Shown piece by piece: positions 35,401 through 44,722 of a stretch of 64,000 nucleotides of DNA (position 1 is the stretch's first letter; every line of letters begins with the position of its first letter). Location: NCBI GenBank assembly GCA_001314905.1, contig LJZT01000003.1:4392-68391 (forward strand), read 5' to 3'. The stretch comes from Phormidium sp. OSCR (lineage in GTDB: Bacteria > Cyanobacteriota > Cyanobacteriia > Cyanobacteriales > Geitlerinemataceae). The notes under the pieces were generated by a model. It was given only the letters and a program-made list of their open reading frames with translations. It did no database searches and was not told the origin of the DNA. Both the position numbers and the translations under genes were made by a program.

Positions 35401-38400
35401 AACTACCGTATTACATACCGGTAGATTAGCTTCATGGCTAGTCTTTCCCTATCTTTTCCCCGCAAGGGGACGGAAACGACGAAGAGCAAGGAAAAGAACT
35501 AGACTTAGAAGAGGTCTTTCCCTATCTTTTCCCCGCAAGGGGACGGAAACAATCGGTAGTTGTAGCTACCGATTACCCCCAATAAAGTCTTTCCCTATCT
35601 TTTCCCCGCAAGGGGACGGAAACTATTCTACTTCAGTTGGACACTCAACTGGAAGAGATGGGAGTCTTTCCCTATCTTTTCCCCGCAAGGGGACGGAAAC
35701 TTTGGGCCCGGATCTGGGGGGTTCCTACACCCCTAGAGTCTTTCCCTATCTTTTCCCCGCAAGGGGACGGAAACGAAGTGCAGTGCGAGCACTACGAGCG
35801 AGACGTAGTTTATAGTCTTTCCCTATCTTTTCCCCGCAAGGGGACGGAAACGCTTCATCAATCAACTCACTTAACAGGAAATCGTGAGCAAGTCTTTCCC
35901 TATCTTTTCCCCGCAAGGGGACGGAAACAGTCTTCCGCTTCTATCTGCACCTCCCAAACTTGGAAGTCTTTCCCTATCTTTTCCCCGCAAGGGGACGGAA
36001 ACCTTGTTTTGCAGTTTCGCGATCATGTTTTTAACACCGTTCGTCTTTCCCTATCTTTTCCCCGCAAGGGGACGGAAACTCACACGGGAGGGGTTGACCT
36101 CATTCAAAGAAAGCTAACCCTCGTCTTTCCCTATCTTTTCCCCGCAAGGGGACGGAAACCAGGAGAATGCCCTGTAGGGGGGCGGGGAGCCCCTTGGAGT
36201 CTTTCCCTATCTTTTCCCCGCAAGGGGACGGAAACCGCAGGGAAACCTGTCCCTCGTCATCTGCAGTAATAAGAATGTCTTTCCCTATCTTTTCCCCGCA
36301 AGGGGACGGAAACCCACCCCCAGAACAAAGGGGTCCTGGTCAAGTGCTGGGTCTTTCCCTATCTTTTCCCCGCAAGGGGACGGAAACAATATTTGTAAGA
36401 TGGCTATAGAAGAAGGTATGGAAGTCTTTCCCTATCTTTTCCCCGCAAGGGGACGGAAACTATGGGATTTACTGGAAAAGCAGCAGCTTTATGGAAAGTC
36501 TTTCCCTATCTTTTCCCCGCAAGGGGACGGAAACTTTGGAGTTGCTCTTGAGCCTCCTCCATATTCTCACGTCTTTCCCTATCTTTTCCCCGCAAGGGGA
36601 CGGAAACACGAAGACCCCCGTGTCTCCCACCATTCCTAACATGAGGGTCTTTCCCTATCTTTTCCCCGCAAGGGGACGGAAACAAATTAACTAATTAAAG
36701 AGTAGTATAGCCATAACTACGTTCTTTCCCTATCTTTTCCCCGCAAGGGGACGGAAACTCTTCAACAGTGAATTCCCGCATCCCCCGAACGAGCTCCAGA
36801 CGGTTCTTTCCCTATCTTTTCCCCGCAAGGGGACGGAAACTTTCAAGTCCTCCTGTTCCAGGAGGGTGAAGTGGGGTTCGTCTTTCCCTATCTTTTCCCC
36901 GCAAGGGGACGGAAACTCCTTGCCCAGCCAGAGCAGAGGAGATTTCCAAAGTCTTTCCCTATCTTTTCCCCGCAAGGGGACGGAAACGAGTGCTAGACAC
37001 CCTTGTCGAAGATCATCCCATTCTACGTCTTTCCCTATCTTTTCCCCGCAAGGGGACGGAAACCTCCTGAGTGAATAGAGGATTAGCCTCCGATACGACC
37101 CTTTCGTCTTTCCCTATCTTTTCCCCGCAAGGGGACGGAAACGAGGATAAACCGTTCACGAGCGTGAGCGACCTAAACGAGTCTTTCCCTATCTTTTCCC
37201 CGCAAGGGGACGGAAACTTCCCTGAAACCGAATGGTCGACTGCTACGGGGGATGAACGTCTTTCCCTATCTTTTCCCCGCAAGGGGACGGAAACTTCTTT
37301 GAACGGGAGGCCCCCGAAGATGAGTTTGAGGTCTTTCCCTATCTTTTCCCCGCAAGGGGACGGAAACCTAATCAACAACGGTTAGAGTGCGGGCCGAGAG
37401 CTTCTATCGTGTCTTTCCCTATCTTTTCCCCGCAAGGGGACGGAAACCTCCAACGTCACCCGTAGTTGGATGTTGTATATCATAGTCTTTCCCTATCTTT
37501 TCCCCGCAAGGGGACGGAAACGGAGGCGAAAGCTGAAGCGGTGGACCTGGAAACCTGGCAGTCTTTCCCTATCTTTTCCCCGCAAGGGGACGGAAACCAT
37601 CCCAAGCCACCGATCCATCGACCGTCCCCATGCGGTCTTTCCCTATCTTTTCCCCGCAAGGGGACGGAAACCACGGTCACGCTCTGGGACCATGGCTGTG
37701 AGGTAGAGCCAGTTGTGTCTTTCCCTATCTTTTCCCCGCAAGGGGACGGAAACTTGACTCGGTGTTGGGGGGCCCGTCCCATGTCGAACCCGTCTTTCCC
37801 TATCTTTTCCCCGCAAGGGGACGGAAACCTAGTCTCTTTATTTTTAGATCATCGCTTCAATCTCGTCTTTCCCTATCTTTTCCCCGCAAGGGGACGGAAA
37901 CGTTTCAGTTTCCCTTTATCGTTTAAGACGATCGTGACTCCGTCTTTCCCTATCTTTTCCCCGCAAGGGGACGGAAACGGGGTTGACGCTGAGTTGCAGC
38001 GTCCCTAGCTTCCGGGGGGTCTTTCCCTATCTTTTCCCCGCAAGGGGACGGAAACTTGTCTGGGTCGGGGACTTCCCGCCCGGACTCGAAGCCTGTCTTT
38101 CCCTATCTTTTCCCCGCAAGGGGACGGAAACTTCGTCTAATTCTTTCTCTAGCCGGAAGGTAAAGTTTTTCTCAGGTCTTTCCCTATCTTTTCCCCGCAA
38201 GGGGACGGAAACGCTAGATAATTTGGGCTGCGAGCTGTTCTCAATTGTCACAGTCTTTCCCTATCTTTTCCCCGCAAGGGGACGGAAACAGACGAGTGGC
38301 CTGACAGCTTGCCAGGACTCGGGGTTCGGTCTTTCCCTATCTTTTCCCCGCAAGGGGACGGAAACAAGAAGAGATTCTAAACCTTCTTAAAGAGCTCAAT

Positions 38401-40120
38401 CTTTGTCTTTCCCTATCTTTTCCCCGCAAGGGGACGGAAACGCCGCGCTACGTGAAACCCTACGGGGTGAATCGAGCGGGGTCTTTCCCTATCTTTTCCC
38501 CGCAAGGGGACGGAAACGCGCGTCGCAAGGCGCGCAAAGCCCAAGCCCAAGTCTTTCCCTATCTTTTCCCCGCAAGGGGACGGAAACATGAGGTTAAGGG
38601 GGATTAATGCTTGAGACGTCCTCAGGTCTTTCCCTATCTTTTCCCCGCAAGGGGACGGAAACTTCCCAGACTGCCTCCTTGTCCCAAACCTCTTCATTGT
38701 CTTTCCCTATCTTTTCCCCGCAAGGGGACGGAAACAAAGATTCTCCCCATGGAGTTCTAGACGATAAGGGTTATGTCTTTCCCTATCTTTTCCCCGCAAG
38801 GGGACGGAAACAACTCGTCCTCGGTAAACGAGACTTTCCTCATAACGACCCCAAGGTCTTTCCCTATCTTTTCCCCGCAAGGGGACGGAAACATACCCGT
38901 AGTACAGGTCTAGTAGTGAACCTACGCTACTGGTCTTTCCCTATCTTTTCCCCGCAAGGGGACGGAAACCTCGTCCGACCATCGGACTCAATGCGGGACT
39001 TCTACGCAGTCTTTCCCTATCTTTTCCCCGCAAGGGGACGGAAACCTCCTCAAGCGGATCCTCCATTACTTTGGACATTCCGTCTTTCCCTATCTTTTCC
39101 CCGCAAGGGGACGGAAACGCATCCTGACTATGAAGATGATAGTTGGGGTGAAGTCGAAGAGGTCTTTCCCTATCTTTTCCCCGCAAGGGGACGGAAACCT
39201 CGACAAGGGGGTAACCCCTTTTGCTTCAAGAGCCATTGTCTTTCCCTATCTTTTCCCCGCAAGGGGACGGAAACGTCTTCATTAAGTCTAAACAAGGTAG
39301 TCAAAATACTAATGTCTTTCCCTATCTTTTCCCCGCAAGGGGACGGAAACAAAACGTTTGGACTATATCCTTTTTTAATGAAGAGTTGGAGTCTTTCCCT
39401 ATCTTTTCCCCGCAAGGGGACGGAAACTACGCCTTTAAGCATTTCCTTGATACCTTCCGCGTCTTCTTGTCTTTCCCTATCTTTTCCCCGCAAGGGGACG
39501 GAAACTGCTCAAAACCCCTGCCGGGATGCAGGGGGCATGGTACGCCATGTCTTTCCCTATCTTTTCCCCGCAAGGGGACGGAAACAAGCGAAGGGGGGTA
39601 CGCTCAAGGGCTTGGAAACGGTGAGTCTTTCCCTATCTTTTCCCCGCAAGGGGACGGAAACACGACGTACTTGCGTCCGCCGTATTGGAGGACGCCCCCC
39701 GTCTTTCCCTATCTTTTCCCCGCAAGGGGACGGAAACTTTCATCCCGTTCTTATCTGGGAAGAACTCACGTCCCTCCTTGTCTTTCCCTATCTTTTCCCC
39801 GCAAGGGGACGGAAACGATAACCAGGTTGTTAGCGTGGAGGTCATTGTGAATAACTCGTCTTTCCCTATCTTTTCCCCGCAAGGGGACGGAAACTCAGGG
39901 AAAGTCTCCTTCAAGCTCTCCCAAGCTTGAAGGGTCTTTCCCTATCTTTTCCCCGCAAGGGGACGGAAACTTTATTAAATCTAGTGCTAAGCACTAAATC
40001 CTAAAAGCGTCTTTCCCTATCTTTTCCCCGCAAGGGGACGGAAACGTCGAAGACCTGTTGGAGCCGAAGGGGCTGTTGAGCCAGTCTTTCCCTATCTTTT
40101 CCCCGCAAGGGGACGGAAAC
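32403..40120 (+). CRISPR. CRISPR array, 102 repeats and 101 spacers, no cas genes in window
   Basis: The 37-base repeat starts GTCTTTCCC, has a central CCCC-GCAA-GGGG hairpin and ends ACGGAAAC. Manual counting gives 102 copies, first at 32403 and last at 40084, with spacers of about 33-46 bases (mean about 39). One hundred repeats look identical. The two at 36721 and 36803 have one extra T near the start. Both terminal repeats are intact. The GAAAC-type 3' end and the left-side promoter suggest rightward transcription with an 8-base ACGGAAAC crRNA tag. Such repeats accompany type I-D and III systems in cyanobacteria, but the type cannot be set without cas genes. No duplicated spacer was noticed. 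Confidence 0.98.
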
Positions 40121-40222
40121 ATTTCACCTCAAATAAACACAATGAACGATCGCATTACAACTAAAAAACAAGATTATAAATGATTGGAACCAAAATACTT
40201 TTAGAGAGATAAATAATTTGTT

Positions 40223-40492
40223 ATGGAAATTTTATATGTCAGTAATGGGAAATATCGCGAAGTAGTTTTGTATAGAAATCCACCAGAAAACCCTGCTTGG
40301 ATAGTTTTAGGGGAAATTGCCCAGTCTGAATACGAAAATGTTTTTGGCACAGGAAGTATGTTCGGTAGAGATATCTGTTGGGTGGCTTTAAACCCCCAAC
40401 GTGGTGATTTTTTTCAGCCATATCTACTGTCAGATACATTGTTCAATACTAAGGACGAAGCGACAATGTTTCTGTTAGATTTATTAGACTAA
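40223..40492 (+). CDS. Small protein of unknown function
   Basis: 89 residues, acidic, soluble. Sequence such as YVSNGKYREVVLYRNPPENP and TKDEATMFLLDLLD resembles no family I know. It begins 102 bases after the last CRISPR repeat, in an A/T-rich stretch unlike the rest of the window. It is not recognisable as a cas gene. Confidence 0.6.
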   Translation: MEILYVSNGKYREVVLYRNPPENPAWIVLGEIAQSEYENVFGTGSMFGRDICWVALNPQRGDFFQPYLLSDTLFNTKDEATMFLLDLLD

Positions 40493-40557
40493 AGTCAACC
40501 AACCAAGTTGATAGTGATACGATTTTAAAAAATACTTGCTATACGTTAACACCGGGG

Positions 40558-40602
40558 AGGGCGAACAGCACCTCGACTATCGCTCGCTGAATACCGTTCG
40601 CC
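40558..40602. repeat. 8-bp inverted repeat GGGCGAAC/GTTCGCCC
   Basis: The arms are at 40558-40565 and 40595-40602. This G/C-rich arm pair recurs between genes in many cyanobacterial genomes. The remaining gap 40493-40734 contains no convincing gene; a 72-codon minus frame there has no coding character. Confidence 0.6.
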
Positions 40603-40734
40603 CTTATAGACATTGATGCTACGACGTCTGAAAGTCGGTATGTTCTTGATGAACAGGGAGCGAAGGCAACAAAAATTGTTCCACTTCTGCACAAAGACAC
40701 ATCCCTGGGGAACCAACCAACATCCAATTTAATA

Positions 40735-41343
40735 TTACTCGCCAATTCTTTGACCACGAGTTTGAGTAACCGCAGGTTCCTGAGGCAAATTTGCCCGAGT
40801 TAGATGTAACTCATAGCCAAGCCAAGCCAACATTCCACCCATCACCGCAACCGTAATCAAGAGGGTACTCGTGAGTAACTGTACCTGTCCAGATAACCGC
40901 TCAACCTCCTGATTGCCCCGTTCAACAACAACCAAATTTTTCTGAAGTTGTTGCTCCGGTTGTAACGAACTCGATGAAACAGCAGCGACTTCGTTTTTTA
41001 CTTCGTTGTTTTGAGACTGCGTTTGCTTCTCAAACTCCACCAAAGAACGGAGCCAATCAGCAATTAACAACGGACAATTTGCCTTAAACCAACGCAGTCC
41101 AAAAAAGAGGAAAACAGGCTTAGAGACCTTAGTGACCGGTCGAAATACACCCCGAAGTATGCGACTGCGAAGTTGACGGTAGTAGATATTTTCCACACCC
41201 ATATCATAAAGGGCCGCCAAGACAATTTTTGCCGTGGCCTCTTCCCGCTCAAACAAATGCTCCAAAGTTAGAAGCATCTCATCCATACTTTTGTGTTCTA
41301 CCGCCTCTCGCGGTGAGTTCGGTTGATTTGACTGGGTATCCAT
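40735..41343 (-). CDS. Tail-anchored membrane protein, unknown function
   Basis: 202 residues. A largely helical, charged N-terminal part (SMDEMLLTLEHLFEREEATA) is followed by a Gln/Glu-rich linker (about 110-155). A single membrane segment lies near the C-terminus (about 158-182, TSTLLITVAVMGGMLAWLGY). No family is recognised. Confidence 0.7.
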   Translation of the reverse strand: MDTQSNQPNSPREAVEHKSMDEMLLTLEHLFEREEATAKIVLAALYDMGVENIYYRQLRSRILRGVFRPVTKVSKPVFLFFGLRWFKANCPLLIADWLRSLVEFEKQTQSQNNEVKNEVAAVSSSSLQPEQQLQKNLVVVERGNQEVERLSGQVQLLTSTLLITVAVMGGMLAWLGYELHLTRANLPQEPAVTQTRGQRIGE

Positions 41344-41445
41344 AGCTTCGGGAGAATCACTATCTCCATTAAAGCGTTAATCCTGGCAACGCCAAGTCTC
41401 AGATAAACCTTCGTTAACAATTGCGAGCAGAGGCCACTCAAGCCA

Positions 41446-44202
41446 TCAAACTAGATAAGGCGAGTCGATCGCCTCGATGTCCCATAACCCCGCATCGAGT
41501 AGCGCCTGATAGAGAATCACCGCCACCTCACCGCGAGTTGCATCCCGATTAGGGTTGAGGCGATCGCCGTCAGGATAATTCACCACCAAGCCGCGCTGCA
41601 CAGCCATCGCCACCGCCGGTTTCGCCGCCGTAGCAATCTCTTGATGATCGCGAAATTGCTCCAACCTCGCCACATCCGCGTCCCCCAAATTCTGGCCACT
41701 CACCAACGCCAACCAAATCGAGACTCGCTGCACATTCAACTGAGGCGCAAAGCGATCGCCCCCCACCCCCGACATAAAGCCACCACGAGCCACCTGTTGA
41801 ATCGCCTCAGCCGCCCAAAACCCCGGAGAAACATCCCGGAAAGCGATCGCCTCGCGCACTGGCGGCGGATTAAACGCCGTCGCCAACAACGTCGCAAACG
41901 CCGCCCGGGATAGAGGCGCATCGGGGCGAAAACTACCATCAGGATAGCCATTCAGCAATCCCTTCCTCATCAACACCGCCACAAACGGCGCAGTCCAATG
42001 ATCATCCAAATCCGTAAAAGCCGGCGCCGCCAGAGTATCCGCCGTAATCACATAGGGTGACTCCCTCGGCGGCACCTTGCCCAACTGCACCAACGCCTGA
42101 TACACCGTCACCGCCACTTCCGCCCGTGTCATAGACGCTTGAGGCCGTAAGCGGCGACGATTAGGGTAATTGGCCACCAACTCCGCCACCGTCGCTTGAG
42201 CGATCGCCGTTTGAGCATAACTGGGAATCTGCTTGCGATCGCCATAAAACGACAGCACCTCCGTCTCCGCCTGAGGAGCTAACCCCAAGCCATTCACAAT
42301 CGCCACCCAGGCCTGAGTCCGCGTCACCGAGTCCTCAGGGCGAAAACTGCCATTGGGAAACCCCGCCATAAACCCCATTTGGTTCGCCTTACGAATGGCC
42401 GAATAGCCCCAAAACCCCGCCGAGACATCTAAAAACACCTGCGGCTCACGCACTGAGGGAACCTCAAAGGCCTTCGCCAAAATCGCCGCAAAACTAGCCC
42501 GCGTCAGCGGTGCATCCGGTAAAAAGCGGCGATTTCCCACCCCGGAAATCACCTCCCGTTCAAACAAATCCTCAATAAATCCTTCCGCCCAATGGCCCGT
42601 AATATCCTGTAACTCTCCTGGGGGAGACGGTTCCACCTCAGCCGGGGCTAACACCGTTTCAAACTCCTGAAGATACTGAGCCGCCTCCGTTTGAGAAATC
42701 CCATAAACCTTAGAAAGCTGACCCCGTTGAGCCAACACCTGACGCACCTCAGAATTGGCAATCTCCGAGAGTTGCCGTCCCTGATGCAACGCCAAAGCCG
42801 CCGCAATGCCTAACCCCTGAGCCACCCCGACATTGTATTCAACAATCCGGCCCGCCGAAGAGGCATAACCGGGAAAATCCGACGCGGGACTCACCACCGC
42901 CAAATTGGCAACGGATTTGACTTGAGCATGATCAATCCCGATGTTAAACACCGGTTTAGCATGAATACTGACACTCTCATAGCCCTTGCCCCGTGCTTTC
43001 TGACCTAATCCCTCAATGCCGCCGCGTACATCGAAATGATAGCCAAAGGTGCCCAAGGCCTCACCGGCATCCACTCCACCGTTGAGCATTTTCGCACCAC
43101 TGAGGGGACTGACTGCCCCACTGATATTCCCAGCATGACGAATATAGAGTTCCTCAGCGGGGCGCACCTCTGAAGCGCCAAAACTCTCCATAAACCAACG
43201 TCGCACCTGCTCAAATTCCCCTAACATCGCCTCCGTTGGACGGGCGTTCTTGCGGGCGAGGGCCTCGGCTTCGGAACCGGTAACAAACCACAAGAGGGAG
43301 TTCCAAGAGAGGCGGTTCCCCGGCAAAATGGCCACATTGCCATTGTCGAGGAGAAAGCCACTCTTTTTGAGGGAAAAGGCCCGGTTGCGGCGAGCATGGT
43401 AGCCAATGCTGAGGGCGCGCGATCGCACATCAATAAAATCGCGATCGCTATAGAGTTTCAACGGTCGTCCTTGAGCGTCTCTTAGGGAGTTCTCTAAAAA
43501 CTTAGCAATGCCAGGATCTCCCCCAGAAGCCAGTTTCAATAATTGCTGTCCCATCGAACTTTGGGAATCGAGGAGATTGCGTAAATAGTAATCCTCCACC
43601 TCCCGGACTTTGGCGACACTCACCCCCTCCGTTTCAAAACACAGCGTCACCGGCAGTTCCGCCTCCGGGAGTCCGAAGGTAGCAAATCCTTGTAATTTCT
43701 TAACTCCAGCGGCTTGGGCCAGTTCAGCATTCACTGTAGCGTCAATGAACTGGCCCGCCAAAAAGGTCTCACCGCGCGTCAAGCGGATACCACTGAGGCG
43801 CGATCGCGTTTTCAACACCTCAGCGATCTCAGCCTGTCCCGTCATTAAGGCCCCCACCTCCCCCAACATGGCTCGTAGGGCAGCATTCGCCCGCAACGGA
43901 TCGAGAGCAATAAACTGGACTTGGGCGCGTTTGAGAAATTCTTGATAAATAGCCGGAGGATCACCAAATGTATCTAATCCATGACGGCGACGGACATCGG
44001 CAGGAATGCCACTGCGATCGAGATAGGAGAGTCCGCCGCGCACTAGATGTCCGCCAATGAGTCCCGTCGCGGGGCCTTTGAGCATCAGCAGCGATCGCGG
44101 CCAATCCCCCGTCCGCTGGCGCAACTCACGAGCCGCCGTCACTAACGCTAAAACACCGGGAACTTCATCACCGAAAACAATCAGATCAAAGGTGCGAACC
44201 AT
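41446..44202 (-). CDS. FAD-dependent oxidoreductase fused to six SLH motifs
   Basis: 918 residues from ATG 44202. The upstream extension to 44292 abuts tRNA-Arg and has no homology. The N-terminal ~530 residues resemble the FAD_oxidored group: FDLIVFGDEVPGVLALVTAA, GLIGGHLVRGGLSYLDRSG and, later, GLGIAAALALHQGRQLSEI. The C-terminal ~380 residues hold two SLH triplets, with repeats such as FLPDAPLTRASFAAILAKAF, FRPEDSVTRTQAWVAI and FRPDAPLSRAAFATLLATAF. No signal peptide is visible, which is odd because SLH motifs normally act outside the cytoplasmic membrane. Function unknown. Confidence 0.88.
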   Translation of the reverse strand: MVRTFDLIVFGDEVPGVLALVTAARELRQRTGDWPRSLLMLKGPATGLIGGHLVRGGLSYLDRSGIPADVRRRHGLDTFGDPPAIYQEFLKRAQVQFIALDPLRANAALRAMLGEVGALMTGQAEIAEVLKTRSRLSGIRLTRGETFLAGQFIDATVNAELAQAAGVKKLQGFATFGLPEAELPVTLCFETEGVSVAKVREVEDYYLRNLLDSQSSMGQQLLKLASGGDPGIAKFLENSLRDAQGRPLKLYSDRDFIDVRSRALSIGYHARRNRAFSLKKSGFLLDNGNVAILPGNRLSWNSLLWFVTGSEAEALARKNARPTEAMLGEFEQVRRWFMESFGASEVRPAEELYIRHAGNISGAVSPLSGAKMLNGGVDAGEALGTFGYHFDVRGGIEGLGQKARGKGYESVSIHAKPVFNIGIDHAQVKSVANLAVVSPASDFPGYASSAGRIVEYNVGVAQGLGIAAALALHQGRQLSEIANSEVRQVLAQRGQLSKVYGISQTEAAQYLQEFETVLAPAEVEPSPPGELQDITGHWAEGFIEDLFEREVISGVGNRRFLPDAPLTRASFAAILAKAFEVPSVREPQVFLDVSAGFWGYSAIRKANQMGFMAGFPNGSFRPEDSVTRTQAWVAIVNGLGLAPQAETEVLSFYGDRKQIPSYAQTAIAQATVAELVANYPNRRRLRPQASMTRAEVAVTVYQALVQLGKVPPRESPYVITADTLAAPAFTDLDDHWTAPFVAVLMRKGLLNGYPDGSFRPDAPLSRAAFATLLATAFNPPPVREAIAFRDVSPGFWAAEAIQQVARGGFMSGVGGDRFAPQLNVQRVSIWLALVSGQNLGDADVARLEQFRDHQEIATAAKPAVAMAVQRGLVVNYPDGDRLNPNRDATRGEVAVILYQALLDAGLWDIEAIDSPYLV

Positions 44203-44292
44203 AATCAGATCACCATACAGGGGAGAGACCTCCAGTGTATAGCAATCCCCTGACACCATCGCCGCTGCCGGGTTGCTAATTCGATTCATCAA

Positions 44293-44366
44293 CGGGACTG
44301 GCGGGATTCGAACCCGCGACCTAGCGCTTAGGAGGCGCTTGCTCTATCCATCTGAGCCACAGCCCC
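44293..44366 (-). tRNA. tRNA-Arg (CCT)
   Basis: 74 nt. Acceptor GGGGCTG pairs with CAGTCCC (one G-T pair), D-arm GCTC/GAGC, anticodon stem AGCGC/GCGCT with loop CTCCTAA giving anticodon CCT (AGG codon). T-arm GCGGGTTCGAATCCCGC. CCA is not encoded. Confidence 0.96.
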
Positions 44367-44722
44367 AAAACTTTGGACATGATAACAAGTCGTTGGCTGC
44401 GATCGAAAAGTTCCCATCAAAAGGCTTTCATTCCCCCATGCCCATGTCGATAGAGGGACATTCCCCCCAATCGTTTTTTGAATCAGAGTGATACACTACG
44501 GGAAATCCCACTCCTAACTGGCTTGTAAGGGAGACCCTTAGCTTCCGACCTATCCCTGGGTCGATTTGGACAATTGATGGCTGTTGCCGATACGTTAAGC
44601 CAGACCCTTGAGACTACCCTGATTCGGTTACAGACTTTTGTGTCTCAAACAACATTCAAACCGGTCTGCCCCGTTCTACCCTAGAAGTGGGACTGCCGAT
44701 CGCGAATTGAACATAGATTGGG
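44367..44722. other. Intergenic region
   Basis: These 356 bases lie between tRNA-Arg and the GGDEF-EAL gene. A 35-codon frame starts at ATG 44577, but it has no support. No strong hairpin or known RNA motif was seen. Confidence 0.4.

Noticed and set aside
38607-39821. 404-codon open frame and many others across 32.3-39.9 kb
   Set aside because: They are made of the CRISPR repeat read in stop-free frames (LFPARGRK, SFPRKGTET, FSPQGDGN, PLRGKDRER) separated by spacers.
40539-40757. 72-codon minus frame
   Set aside because: It overlaps an inverted repeat and the end of the next gene and has no coding character.
44577-44684. 35-codon frame before the GGDEF-EAL gene
   Set aside because: No ribosome-binding site, no recognisable family and no coding bias.
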